This document shows, in pieces, positions 9,815 to 18,007 of a stretch of DNA of 41,649 nt (positions are counted from its first letter, which is position 1; every line of letters begins with the position of its first letter). The translations under genes were made by a program, and so were the position numbers. Location: contig NZ_JALU01000030.1 of NCBI RefSeq assembly GCF_000525775.1, positions 1-41,649 on the forward strand, read 5' to 3'. Origin of the DNA: Mogibacterium timidum ATCC 33093. GTDB lineage: Bacteria > Bacillota > Clostridia > Peptostreptococcales > Anaerovoracaceae. The notes under the pieces are model-generated. The model did not search any database. It worked only from the letters and a program-made list of their open reading frames with translations, and was not told where the DNA came from.

Positions 9815-9856
9815 TATAGGCTAATACAAACACCTACATGATTGCATTAGCCTATA
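9815..9856 (-). terminator. perfect 11-bp inverted repeat after metK
   Basis: TATAGGCTAAT at 9815-9825 is repeated in reverse complement at 9846-9856 with a 20-base loop. It is 58 bases past the metK stop and the following minus-strand sequence is U-containing but not a clean U-run. Its left arm also overlaps a -10-like TATAAT for the next gene, so it may be a terminator, an operator, or both. Confidence 0.5.
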
Positions 9857-9914
9857 AATTTCCAGTCGTTCATATTGATGATACGAAAATATACTATAGC
9901 CCTATTCCTATTGT

Positions 9915-11105
9915 CTATGCATACTGATCTGCCGCAGCCTTGAGCTGTGATGCCTTGTCAGTATCTTCCCACTTGACACCGAGGCCGGTCCTGCCAAAGT
10001 GGCCGTATGCAGCCAGAGATCTGTATATCGGTTTGAGCAGGTCTAGCTGCTTGATAATAGCAGCAGGTCTCATATCAAAGTTCGCCTTTATGAGCTTGGC
10101 GATATCCTCGTCCTTGAGAGTTGCAGTTCCATACGTGTTGACATACACGGATACAGGCTCTGCTACGCCGATTGCGTATGCCAGCTCAATCTCGCACCTG
10201 CGGGCAAGTCCGGCGGCGACGATATTTTTTGCAATATATCTAGCCATGTATGCGCCACTTCTGTCGACCTTAGTCGGATCCTTTCCTGAAAATGAACCTC
10301 CCCCGTGGCTTGCATAGCCACCGTAAGTATCGACTATAATCTTGCGACCTGTAAGACCGGAATCACCTTTAGGCCCACCGATTACAAATCTGCCTGTCGG
10401 ATTTACGAAAAACTTTGTGTCGTCATCAATCAGCTCAACAGGGATAATCGGCTTGATAACATGTTCAATCATATCCTTTCTGATCTGCTCGAGTGCAACA
10501 TCAGGATCGTGCTGTGTCGAAATTACAACTGTATCAACTCTCACAACCCTGTCGTCATCGTACTCGACCGTAACCTGTGTCTTGCCGTCAGGTCTCAGAT
10601 ATCTCAGAGTGCCGTCCTTGCGAATATCTGCAAGTCTTTCGGCTAGTCGGTGTGCGAGCGAGATAGGCATAGGCATGAGCTCATCAGTCTCGTCGCAGGC
10701 GAATCCAAACATCATACCCTGATCTCCCGCACCGGTCATAGCATCATCGCTTGCTTCCTCACCTTCCTTAACTTCGAGTGCTTCGTTAACACCCATTGCG
10801 ATATCCGGTGATTGCTCCTCAATGCTTACGAGCACAGCACAAGTATTTCCATCAAAGCAAACCTCGCTGCAGTCGTATCCGATACTCTTGACTACATCTC
10901 TAACGATACCCTCAATATCCACTGTGCACGTAGTTGAAATCTCTCCAAATACAATTACAAAGCCTGTCTTAGTCGCTGTCTCGCATGCCACGTGAGCATT
11001 TGGGTCCTCAGCGAGGATTGCATCCAGTATGGCATCAGAAATCTGATCGCAAACCTTATCCGGATGACCTTCGGTAACTGATTCGGATGTGAATAACTTC
11101 TTCAT
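9915..11105 (-). CDS. metK: S-adenosylmethionine synthetase
   Basis: MetK makes S-adenosylmethionine from methionine and ATP. The 396-aa protein carries the ATP-binding motif GHPDK near residue 14, [12 protein letters not shown] near 118, and [16 protein letters not shown] near 260, all diagnostic of MetK. The start at ATG 11105 is chosen because GGGAGGTTTCA precedes it and the N-terminus [15 protein letters not shown] is canonical; the longer open frame would run into the riboswitch terminator region. Expression is very likely shut down by its own product through the SAM-I riboswitch upstream. Confidence 0.98.
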   Translation of the reverse strand: MKKLFTSESVTEGHPDKVCDQISDAILDAILAEDPNAHVACETATKTGFVIVFGEISTTCTVDIEGIVRDVVKSIGYDCSEVCFDGNTCAVLVSIEEQSPDIAMGVNEALEVKEGEEASDDAMTGAGDQGMMFGFACDETDELMPMPISLAHRLAERLADIRKDGTLRYLRPDGKTQVTVEYDDDRVVRVDTVVISTQHDPDVALEQIRKDMIEHVIKPIIPVELIDDDTKFFVNPTGRFVIGGPKGDSGLTGRKIIVDTYGGYASHGGGSFSGKDPTKVDRSGAYMARYIAKNIVAAGLARRCEIELAYAIGVAEPVSVYVNTYGTATLKDEDIAKLIKANFDMRPAAIIKQLDLLKPIYRSLAAYGHFGRTGLGVKWEDTDKASQLKAAADQYA

Positions 11106-11154
11106 TGAAACCTCCCTTCGGGCACGAGCATCATGCCCCCTCCAATCCATGAAA

Positions 11155-11191
11155 TAAAAAACTCTTCAGCATGAGCCACATGCATGAAGAG
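11155..11191 (-). terminator. riboswitch-controlled intrinsic terminator of metK
   Basis: On the minus strand CTCTTCA (11185-11191) pairs with TGAAGAG (11162-11168), extended by GCATG/CATGC after a one-base bulge, followed by a six-T run (11156-11161). The 5' arm overlaps the antiterminator arm 11184-11194, so only one of the two structures can form. Confidence 0.9.
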
Positions 11192-11222
11192 ACAAGTTCT
11201 AAATATGAATATGTCTCCTCAT
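11184..11222 (-). promoter_or_regulatory. antiterminator of the metK riboswitch
   Basis: The minus-strand segment 11222-11212 (ATGAGGAGACA) can pair with 11194-11184 (TGTCTCTTCAT) in an 11-bp stem with one G-U pair. The first arm includes most of the 3' strand of aptamer helix P1, the second the 5' strand of the terminator. This is the expected off-switch wiring: bound SAM stabilises P1, frees the terminator and stops transcription. Confidence 0.85.
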
Positions 11223-11317
11223 CTTTCAGGCCTTGCCTGTGGGAATTGGCACAACCGTTATACACGATGTTGCCGCGAGTTCATAGGGCCCATTCCCTCA
11301 CTCGCTCTCAATAAGGA
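11216..11317 (-). ncRNA. SAM-I (S-box) riboswitch aptamer
   Basis: The minus-strand RNA has the conserved S-box order: P1 5' arm (11310-11317), a GAGAG-containing segment, GGGCCCTATGAA, GCGGCAAC, GTGCCAATTCC, then CCTGAAAGATGAG closing P1 at 11216-11223. P1 can form eight pairs, two of them G-U. It lies between a near-consensus promoter and metK. Confidence 0.95.
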
Positions 11318-11327
11318 ATTCACCTGT

Positions 11328-11355
11328 ATTATATATGTATTTTGAGCAGTGTCAA
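11328..11355 (-). promoter_or_regulatory. metK promoter
   Basis: On the minus strand a perfect TTGACA (11350-11355) and a perfect TATAAT (11328-11333) are 16 bp apart. Transcription would start near 11321, only a few bases before the aptamer. Confidence 0.85.
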
Positions 11356-11425
11356 GTTTCAGATGTTACGAATATTATTGTTTTTTGATTTTAATGGGTT
11401 AGATGAAGGATTCCACCGCCATATT

Positions 11426-11434
11426 TGGTATAAT
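11426..11434 (+). promoter_or_regulatory. extended -10 promoter of the 423-aa gene
   Basis: TGG followed by TATAAT (11429-11434) forms an extended -10 element. The -35 region is weak. A start near 11441 would leave a 26-base leader with a GAGGAGAG ribosome-binding site. Confidence 0.55.
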
Positions 11435-11466
11435 TATATATTATTGACTTACCGAGGAGAGCAACT

Positions 11467-12738
11467 ATGCCGGTACTAAAAGTAGTAGAGGGTAAACTTT
11501 CAAATAAATACAATCACTTCATGGACTACCGCTTTGATTCTTGTGTCGCTACAAACACCCGTCTGATGGGTGTTGTAGCCCTCAAGGTGTCGTGGACTGC
11601 TAAGGATGGAAGCAAGGATAAGCTGTTTCAGCTTATCCACTTGGATTTCTCAGAATATGGAGTGGACGATTACAGAGAGATTTTCACCAAGGCCGGTAAT
11701 CTGGAGGGAGGGCGAGAGGTCAAGGCGGAATGGAAGCGTATTTCCGGAGGGCTTGGCGGAAATGAAGTCAAAATTCCGTTCTTCACCATGATACAGTTGA
11801 TCAATGAAGTAATCGCTACGAATGATCTGTTCTATGAAAATCATGCGCCATTCATACAGGAGTTCCGCAAGGAGACGCTCATGCGCATCAATCTCATGAA
11901 AGAGGCTTCGGTAAAGCTGCTTGGTGAAGACACCGGCTTTGACAAGACGAGCAGAGAAGGCATGGAGATGGTGTGCAAGTCTCCTCTCACATCTTTTGAA
12001 CTAATCAACTACTTCCTGATGAGGCTGCTGGATAAGGATTATAGAGGAGCCGCACTGCTTGCCGATGTGACTGCCGGAGCGATGAAGCGCAGCAAATTCA
12101 ATGAGATCGGACTAGCTGAGCTAGTGAGAAATAAAATATCCAAGGAAACCACTGCCGCTACGCCTAGCGGCGAAGCGACAGTGTACAAGTGTAGGTTCAC
12201 AGCGCTTTCCGATGATTACATATATGGTGAAGCGCTGCTCACCCTGTCTCTGCGCAGCCTCACGCGGTCACGACGAATTCTGGAATTCGAAGTAACGACA
12301 CTGATGCACATTTCCGACTACGAGGCGGCGCTCCAGCTGCAGCAACCTGAATACATAACACTGTATAAGCTGACAGTACCGCAGGAAAAATTCGATATCG
12401 ATGATTCCGTCTTCGGGGCAGACACCGCGATGACGCCGGCCCCTAACGGAATCGTCTACGTCCTATACAACAAAGACAATTCACATGTTGATTCAGCTAA
12501 TTACTATATGAATCATGATTTATATGGAGCATACCTGCTGACTCCAAAAAATGAGCTGGTTGTGATGAGTCATGATCTGATGAAAATCACCAATATGGAG
12601 ATGGATATCAACAAGAGTATCAATATCAGTAAGCTGGAGCTCAAGGGCAGATACAAGCTGGAGACTCAGGTATTCCAGAGTTTCGCCGAGTCGCCTAATA
12701 CGATGTTCAGCGATATGATATTCAATCCGGAGCAATAG
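11467..12738 (+). CDS. unrecognised cytosolic protein, 423 aa
   Basis: I do not recognise this family. The protein has no signal peptide, no membrane segment and no familiar nucleotide-binding or catalytic motif. Predicted character: an N-terminal beta-rich part (about 1-90, LKVVEGKLSNKYNHF), a helical middle (about 105-225, containing SPLTSFELINYFLMRLLDK), and a beta-rich C-terminal part (about 235-420). GAGGAGAG sits before the ATG and an extended -10 promoter is upstream. It is a single gene, divergent from metK and its riboswitch and followed by the non-coding DnaA-box region. A TTATCCACT DnaA-box-like sequence also occurs inside it at 11633-11641. Its codon use and GC look like those of its neighbours, so there is no sign of recent transfer. 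Confidence 0.85.
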   Translation: MPVLKVVEGKLSNKYNHFMDYRFDSCVATNTRLMGVVALKVSWTAKDGSKDKLFQLIHLDFSEYGVDDYREIFTKAGNLEGGREVKAEWKRISGGLGGNEVKIPFFTMIQLINEVIATNDLFYENHAPFIQEFRKETLMRINLMKEASVKLLGEDTGFDKTSREGMEMVCKSPLTSFELINYFLMRLLDKDYRGAALLADVTAGAMKRSKFNEIGLAELVRNKISKETTAATPSGEATVYKCRFTALSDDYIYGEALLTLSLRSLTRSRRILEFEVTTLMHISDYEAALQLQQPEYITLYKLTVPQEKFDIDDSVFGADTAMTPAPNGIVYVLYNKDNSHVDSANYYMNHDLYGAYLLTPKNELVVMSHDLMKITNMEMDINKSINISKLELKGRYKLETQVFQSFAESPNTMFSDMIFNPEQ

Positions 12739-12796
12739 TAAATTGAAATTTATTTGTTAACGGTTGTTCTTTTTTGCCGTCTGAAACAAGCACAAG

Positions 12797-12971
12797 TTAT
12801 CCACATCACTCGATTGCCGATAAAATGTGCACATCGGGGATTATCCACATAAAGTTCAAAAATTGTATACAATCTTTTCAACATGTCGAAGTGGATAAGT
12901 AACTTGGTAAAAATGCGTATTTTTCAACACTAATCAGCGATTAATGGATATGTCAAGGCAAGTTATCAACA
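12797..12971. other. DnaA-box cluster in a 299-bp non-coding region
   Basis: Two perfect TTATCCACA boxes lie at 12797-12805 and 12841-12849 (plus). One-mismatch boxes lie at 12890-12898 (minus, TTATCCACT) and 12963-12971 (plus, TTATCAACA). Two weaker TTTTCAACA copies lie at 12875-12883 and 12921-12929. A 12-bp palindrome ATTGTATACAAT (12862-12873) and a 10-bp one, ATGTGCACAT (12825-12834), sit among them. A strongly AT-rich stretch (about 12973-13012) follows. This looks like a DnaA-titrating or regulatory cluster, or a replication origin; no dnaA or dnaN gene is near. Confidence 0.65.
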
Positions 12972-13037
12972 GTTTTATAAAAATAATTTTTACACTTTTG
13001 TTCGATTTTCAATCTAGGGAAAAAACGAGGAGGGACT

Positions 13038-14282
13038 ATGAAAACAGAAAAAGTTTTCCACAATGATCGGTACCTAAAATCACTGGATGCCACTGTTTTG
13101 GATGTTATTTCTAAAAAGGACAGGATTGAAATAATTACAGACAGAACTATCTTCTTTGCCGAGGGCGGCGGACAACCCGGGGACAGGGGTACAATGTATT
13201 TGACGGAGGATGAAACCAAGCATGTGGATATCTACGACACACACGACTCCGGCGAGTCAGTTGCGCATTATACAAATTCGGAGCATGTACCTTTCAATGT
13301 CGGCGACAAGGTCACTATGGAGCTGGATTGGACTTTTAGATTTAGCAACATGCAGAGACACTATGGTGAGCACATCCTGAGCGGCGCAATCTACAAGCTG
13401 TACAGAGGAACTAATAGAGGCTTTCACATGGGGCATAATTATATAACTATTGATATTGATCTTGACGGAAAAATTATGGATACTGCCATGCTGGAAGCTG
13501 CTGAAACGCTTGCCAATGAAGCGGTATGGGCTGACATGCCTATCCGGGCTCATTATTTCGATTCAGTTGAAGAGGCAAACGCTATGCCCCTCAGAAAGGC
13601 CGTCAACGAAAAAGTGGAAGGCTCTGTGTTTATCGTCACAGTCGGCGATCCTGCCGACCCATTTGACTGCTGCGCATGCTGCGGCACCTATCCTTCCACC
13701 AGCGGACAGATTGGAATTATCAAGATATTTAAAGCAGAATCCAACAAGGGAATGACGAGGATTTACTTCGACTGTGGCAGAAACGCCCTCGTCCACTATC
13801 AGGAGTCGCACCGCATCCTGACCGATGTTGCGGAGAGATTTTCTTCGAAGCCGGAGGATTTGATACGTACCTTAGATAAAAGGGACAAGGAAGAATCTGA
13901 ACTAAAGGCTGAACGTGCACATCTGGCCGAATATTTCAGGACTGCCGAGGCTACAGCTCTTGCACTATGTGCAGCTGCTCCCAACGACAAGCTCGTATAT
14001 AGGGCATATTCCGATATTTCACCTAACGAACTCCAAAAGCTAGGCTTCAAAGCGCTCGACCTGATTGAAAGAGATAACAAACCTCTACTGGCTCTAGCCT
14101 GCTCCCCATCCGGCACACTCATGCTGGTATCCGACGGCAGCTACCCTTGCGGCAAGCTGGTCAAGGAAAACGTCAAGGAGTACGGTGGTAAAGGGGGAGG
14201 CAGAGCTGACAACGCCCGTGCCCAGTTCGATAACGATGACGATCTAAAAGCATTTGTCGGAGCTATCGCGCAGAAATTATAG
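13038..14282 (+). CDS. AlaX-like alanyl-tRNA editing protein with DHHA1 domain
   Basis: The 414-aa protein resembles the editing and C-terminal domains of alanyl-tRNA synthetase without the aminoacylation core; such AlaX-L proteins hydrolyse Ser- or Gly-tRNA(Ala) in trans. The N-terminal part has FFAEGGGQPGDRG (about 39-51), then the editing-site HYGEH (His108, His112). The expected second zinc motif C-x3-H reads CCGTY at 214-218, with tyrosine in place of histidine. A coiled segment rich in K/E/R (about 280-310) leads to the DHHA1 domain with GGKGGGRADNARAQ near the end. GAGGAGGG precedes the ATG. The gene lies directly downstream of the DnaA-box region and 51 bp before the kinase-like gene. 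Confidence 0.87.
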   Translation: MKTEKVFHNDRYLKSLDATVLDVISKKDRIEIITDRTIFFAEGGGQPGDRGTMYLTEDETKHVDIYDTHDSGESVAHYTNSEHVPFNVGDKVTMELDWTFRFSNMQRHYGEHILSGAIYKLYRGTNRGFHMGHNYITIDIDLDGKIMDTAMLEAAETLANEAVWADMPIRAHYFDSVEEANAMPLRKAVNEKVEGSVFIVTVGDPADPFDCCACCGTYPSTSGQIGIIKIFKAESNKGMTRIYFDCGRNALVHYQESHRILTDVAERFSSKPEDLIRTLDKRDKEESELKAERAHLAEYFRTAEATALALCAAAPNDKLVYRAYSDISPNELQKLGFKALDLIERDNKPLLALACSPSGTLMLVSDGSYPCGKLVKENVKEYGGKGGGRADNARAQFDNDDDLKAFVGAIAQKL

Positions 14283-14333
14283 TATTATTTAAAAACACGA
14301 TTGTGTTATAATCAGCAGGAGGGAGGCTGTATT

Positions 14334-14966
14334 ATGTCAAATAAAGTCATAGTAACTATTGGAAGAGAATTTGGAAGCGGCGGACACGAGGTCGGCAAGA
14401 GATTAGCCGCGGCTCTTGGCATCAAGTTTTACGACAACGAGTTCATCAGACTCGCAGTCCAGAAGACCGGATTCCATGAGGACTACGTTAAGAGTAACGA
14501 GGAGAAGGCTCCGGACTTTGCAGCAAGTGCACTGTTCTCCGGTATAGAACTATATCAGCCGTCTCCTTACGACAAGATTCACTCTGAGGAGTATAAGCTC
14601 ATCCGCGAGATTGCTGCGGAAGACAGCTGTGTAATAGTTGGAAGAGCTGCGGATTACATCCTGCGCGATCAATCACACGTCAGCGTCTTCCTCTTCGCAC
14701 CTATTGAAGACAGAATTAAGCGCAAGATGGCTCTACTCTCTGGTGAAGAAGCCAAAAAAATGACGCCTGCTCAGATGGAGAAAATTGTCAAGCAGATGGA
14801 CAAGCAGCGTCGTAGATACTACGAATATTACACCGATACCAGATGGGGAGAGAGAGATTCATACGACCTGCTCATCAACACTAGCCGTGCCGGAATCGAC
14901 GGTGCTGTTAAAATCATCAGATCTTATATCGAGTCAAGCCGTGGCGAAAGCATGATGCCGGACTAG
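14334..14966 (+). CDS. cytidylate kinase-like family protein
   Basis: The 210-aa protein is a P-loop NMP-kinase-like enzyme of the family often annotated cytidylate kinase-like, distinct from Cmk. The Walker A variant is GREFGSGGHEVGKRLA (about residues 8-23), and CVIVGRAADYIL (about 104) and the lid-like arginine-rich segment KQRRRYYEYY (about 160) match the family. The substrate is not established. The ATG at 14334 is preferred to the longer frame because AGGAGGGAGG lies just upstream. TGTTATAAT at 14304-14312 looks like an extended -10 but would leave almost no leader, so the gene may rather be co-transcribed with the AlaX-like gene 51 bp upstream. No clear terminator was seen between its end and the convergent rluB. 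Confidence 0.85.
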   Translation: MSNKVIVTIGREFGSGGHEVGKRLAAALGIKFYDNEFIRLAVQKTGFHEDYVKSNEEKAPDFAASALFSGIELYQPSPYDKIHSEEYKLIREIAAEDSCVIVGRAADYILRDQSHVSVFLFAPIEDRIKRKMALLSGEEAKKMTPAQMEKIVKQMDKQRRRYYEYYTDTRWGERDSYDLLINTSRAGIDGAVKIIRSYIESSRGESMMPD

Positions 14967-15115
14967 ATAACTGTAATGCGGTTGTTGTACATGCTGCGCA
15001 TGCTTCAGGGATTATTCCAAAGTTTGTGTAAGCCAAAGCTCTGTGTGAGCACTTCCTAATCAAGTGCCGTACAGGGCTTATTATGTCGTCACATTCATGG
15101 AATGTATATGGCACG

Positions 15116-15820
15116 CTAAATAGAATGGAGATACTCTACTTCAGCCGGTCCCAGCTTTCTATAACCTCCTATCGCCAGTCGACCAATCACCAGTTTGCCA
15201 ATTCTGATTCTCTGCAATTCCTGCACCGGTGCACCCACAGCCTTGAACATGCGGCGAACCTGATGATTCTTGCCTTCATGAATAGTGATATCCACAACCG
15301 TCGACTTCTTATTGTGCTTCCTTACCTCTACCTTCGCCGGCGAGGTCTTGAAGCCTCCGATATTCACTCCGCATTCCAATCTCGCAATCTTGCCGCACGT
15401 AAGTATCCCCGATACAACGGCTCGATACGTTTTTTCGAGCTCCTTCGACGGATGCATGAGTTTATTTGCCACATCGCCGTCATTGGTCAAGATAAGAAGC
15501 CCTGAAGTATTGTAATCAAGCCTCCCCACAGGAAAAATCCGCCTATCCTCATCCTGTATGAGGTCGAGAACTGTAGGACGCCCCCGGTCATCGGATGTTG
15601 TCGTCACATAGCCAAGCGGCTTGTTGAGCAGTATGTAGATCTTGTCTCGTTCGGGTGCAATCCTTATGCCGTCGCATGTGACTTCTTCTCCCTGCTTCAC
15701 ATCATATCCGGGTTCCCTCATAATGACGCCGTTAACTGCAACCCTACCGTCCAATATAAGCTGGTCAGCCTTGCGTCTACTCGTAATTCCGCAAGAAGCG
15801 ATATATTTATTTATCCTCAC
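15116..15820 (-). CDS. rluB: RsuA/RluB-family rRNA pseudouridine synthase
   Basis: This enzyme isomerises a uridine in rRNA to pseudouridine; RluB homologues act on 23S rRNA near position 2605. The 234-aa protein has an N-terminal S4 RNA-binding domain (residues 1-60, RINKYIASCGITSRRKADQLI-like start), then the catalytic motif GRLDYNTSGLLILTNDG with its aspartate, then the KTYRAVV and NHQVRRMF motifs. The start is GTG at 15820, which overlaps the scpB end by 14 bp, with GAAGGAG inside scpB. The much longer open frame upstream of it is out-of-frame scpB sequence. The scpAB-rluB order is common in Firmicutes. Confidence 0.93.
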   Translation of the reverse strand: MRINKYIASCGITSRRKADQLILDGRVAVNGVIMREPGYDVKQGEEVTCDGIRIAPERDKIYILLNKPLGYVTTTSDDRGRPTVLDLIQDEDRRIFPVGRLDYNTSGLLILTNDGDVANKLMHPSKELEKTYRAVVSGILTCGKIARLECGVNIGGFKTSPAKVEVRKHNKKSTVVDITIHEGKNHQVRRMFKAVGAPVQELQRIRIGKLVIGRLAIGGYRKLGPAEVEYLHSI

Positions 15821-16412
15821 TATCTGCGTCTCCTTCAAAATTAATCGACAACTGCTCGTGAGCCTTTCCATCCTCATCGTCGTAATCCTGCAGTTCATCG
15901 AACTCTGTGATGTCCGGCAGCTCATTGATGGATGTAAACCCGAATTTTTTGAGGAACTCTGCAGTCGTCCTATACAGGAGCGGTCTTCCCACACCTTCCG
16001 ACCTGCCGGCAACTTCTACAAGCTCCTTGTTCATGAGTCCATCGATTACCCTCTCGCTCTTGATACCGCGAATAGAATCGATTTCACTCTTCGTCACCGG
16101 CTGCCTGTAAGCGATTATCGCCAGTACCTCAAGTGCCGCCTGAGATAATTTCCTGATCTTGACCGGAGTGCACAGCTTCTCGATGAAAATTTCGTTTTCG
16201 CCGTTAGTCACAAATTGAAAAGCCCCGTCTACTTCTCTAATTCTGAGGCCACTCCCTCTCATTGCATATTCGCGTTGTAGACTGAGTAACAGCTCTTTTA
16301 TTTCTTTCTTATCTGCATCAAGTACCTCTGCAGCATCCTTAACCTTGAGAGGCTCTCCCCAGACAAACATCATGGACTCCAGCGCTGATTTCATTACCTT
16401 ATCGTTGTACAT
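15807..16412 (-). CDS. scpB: segregation and condensation protein B
   Basis: ScpB is the winged-helix kite subunit that, with ScpA, regulates the SMC complex in chromosome segregation. The 201-aa protein has the family body: ALESMMFVWGEPL near the N-terminus, LSQAALEVLAIIAYRQPVT-type core near 100, RGIKSERVIDGLM and GRPLLYRTTAEFLKKFG. The acidic tail is unconserved. The ATG at 16412 overlaps the scpA end by 14 bp, with AGAGG inside scpA about nine bases upstream. It is translationally coupled to scpA and rluB by matching overlaps. Confidence 0.95.
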   Translation of the reverse strand: MYNDKVMKSALESMMFVWGEPLKVKDAAEVLDADKKEIKELLLSLQREYAMRGSGLRIREVDGAFQFVTNGENEIFIEKLCTPVKIRKLSQAALEVLAIIAYRQPVTKSEIDSIRGIKSERVIDGLMNKELVEVAGRSEGVGRPLLYRTTAEFLKKFGFTSINELPDITEFDELQDYDDEDGKAHEQLSINFEGDADSEDK

Positions 16413-17157
16413 CTGTCTGAACCTCTTTCTTAATAACACTTATATTTCCGTAATTTCGATCCTGTTTAGCGTCAACTTCCTGCATCTTGATCATCTCCAG
16501 CAGCGACATGAACGACAGAGTCACATCATATCTATCCGCATCCTCGGGTACCAGTCTTGCAAAATCGATAGATTCTCCCACGCTAACCCTGTCCTTGATA
16601 ATCATGCTCATATAGTTGATTCGCTCCTCTATCGAAGCCCTATCTCGCTTGATTCGTTGATATCGCTTTTTAACATCAGCGACTCGTTTCTTCTTTTGCA
16701 AAAATGCATTAAATGCACTTACAAACTGTTCGATATCCGTCTTGAGAAGTTCGTCCGGCGAGTCTATGTATATCGACATGTCCTCCGCCGGCTTCTCGTG
16801 AACGCATTCATTCGCTTCCATTCTCTCCTGCAGCATCTCTGCGATTTTTTTGGTTCTGACATATTCTGCCAACCTGCTTGCCAGCTCCATGCGAGGATCT
16901 TCGTCTATCACAATCTCGCCAATCTCATTGACGCGAGGAAGCAGCATCCGCGACTTAAGTCTAATCAGCACAGCTGCAAGCACAATAAATTCGCTGCTGA
17001 CCTCTACATTGAGCTCCCCCATCTCCTTGAGATACGCTATATACTGCTCAGTAATCTCAGCAACCCTGATATCGTATATATCCATTTTCGCATTTTGTAT
17101 CAGATATACCAACAGGTCAAATGGACCCTCAAACTTATCAATCCTTACCTTGTACAA
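16399..17157 (-). CDS. scpA: segregation and condensation protein A
   Basis: ScpA is the kleisin that closes the SMC ring and recruits ScpB. The 252-aa protein begins with the classic kleisin N-terminus DKFEGPFDLLVYLIQNAKMDI (motif seen at residues 8-28) and carries EFIVLAAVLIRLKSRMLLP near 58-76. The only start that agrees with the family is TTG at 17157. It overlaps the truA stop by 13 bp and is preceded by GTGGAGG six bases upstream, inside truA. The use of TTG together with the overlap suggests its level is tied to truA translation. Confidence 0.94.
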   Translation of the reverse strand: MYKVRIDKFEGPFDLLVYLIQNAKMDIYDIRVAEITEQYIAYLKEMGELNVEVSSEFIVLAAVLIRLKSRMLLPRVNEIGEIVIDEDPRMELASRLAEYVRTKKIAEMLQERMEANECVHEKPAEDMSIYIDSPDELLKTDIEQFVSAFNAFLQKKKRVADVKKRYQRIKRDRASIEERINYMSMIIKDRVSVGESIDFARLVPEDADRYDVTLSFMSLLEMIKMQEVDAKQDRNYGNISVIKKEVQTDVQR

Positions 17158-17957
17158 GTACTGCCTCCACGTTTAAATTCGTCATCAAAATATATCTGCT
17201 CCAAATATAGCCCCTGTGGCGGTGCCGTAAACCCGGCGCTGCTCCGCGTGGCATCAGCCACAATCTGCTCCATATCGCTCGCCGAACGCTTGCCGGTACC
17301 AATTTCCAGCAGTGTGCCAACGATAATTCTCACCATGTTGTACAGGAATCCGTCACCGGTGACTCTTATAATCGTTCGTTCCCCTTCATCGGAAATAGCA
17401 ATATCGGTAACGGTTCTAACTGTCGTCTCTCGCGGTATCCCTCCGGCTGTCTGAAAAGACGCAAAATCATGCGTTCCAACCGCAGCCTTGGCTGCTACTC
17501 TCATGGCCTCGTGGTCAAGTTCATAACCATACTGATAGACGTAATTTCGCTCAAAGATATCCCCACTTCTGTCAACAACATACTTATATGTTTTACCGTG
17601 GCACGAAAATCTCGCATGAAAATCCGACGGAACCTCTACTGCCGAGATTACCCGTATATCGCCCGGAAGACCGCTTCTGCCAAGCCCTCCGGCTCCAAAT
17701 CTTCTGTTCATGATGTTAGCAAGCTTATTCGTTGGCAGCGGATTATCCCAGTTAAACGAAGCACATTGACCGAGAGCGTGTACCCCCGCATCAGTACGGC
17801 TAGTGCCATTTACCGGCACATCATACCCGGCGATGAACCTCAGCACATGCTCTACTTCACCTTGTACGGTTCTCCCATTAGGCTGCTTCTGCCAACCGTG
17901 AAAGTTAGTACCGTCATATTGAATTTTTAGCAGGATATTTTTGGTATTATCGGACAT
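17145..17957 (-). CDS. truA: tRNA pseudouridine(38-40) synthase TruA
   Basis: TruA modifies U38-U40 in the anticodon arm of tRNAs. The 270-aa protein begins KNILLKIQYDGTNFHGWQ, has the catalytic aspartate in SRTDAGVHALGQ, and carries YVYQYGYELD and FLYNMVRIIVGTLLEIG, all TruA landmarks. The ATG at 17957 is chosen because AGGGGAGAAT precedes it; the 27-residue extension upstream is unlike the family. It starts 50 bp after the A24 peptidase gene and overlaps scpA by 13 bp. Confidence 0.96.
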   Translation of the reverse strand: MSDNTKNILLKIQYDGTNFHGWQKQPNGRTVQGEVEHVLRFIAGYDVPVNGTSRTDAGVHALGQCASFNWDNPLPTNKLANIMNRRFGAGGLGRSGLPGDIRVISAVEVPSDFHARFSCHGKTYKYVVDRSGDIFERNYVYQYGYELDHEAMRVAAKAAVGTHDFASFQTAGGIPRETTVRTVTDIAISDEGERTIIRVTGDGFLYNMVRIIVGTLLEIGTGKRSASDMEQIVADATRSSAGFTAPPQGLYLEQIYFDDEFKRGGSTCTR

Positions 17958-18007
17958 ATTCTCCCCTGTCACCAACTCTCTGTTATATGCCAAGGCAGCG
18001 AACACTG

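Noticed and set aside
12740-13037. Main chromosomal origin of replication
   Set aside because: The DnaA boxes and AT-rich stretch fit, but there is no dnaA, dnaN, rpmH or gidA nearby and gene orientation does not diverge from this point. Kept only as a DnaA-box cluster.
14967-15115. Terminator between the kinase-like gene and rluB
   Set aside because: Only a short ACATTC/GAATGT repeat is present and no T-run follows, so no terminator is called.
16345-17454. 369-codon open frame on the plus strand across scpA/scpB
   Set aside because: It is antisense to truA, scpA and scpB, whose motifs are unmistakable; the frame has no family-like motif and no ribosome-binding site. It is open by codon bias.
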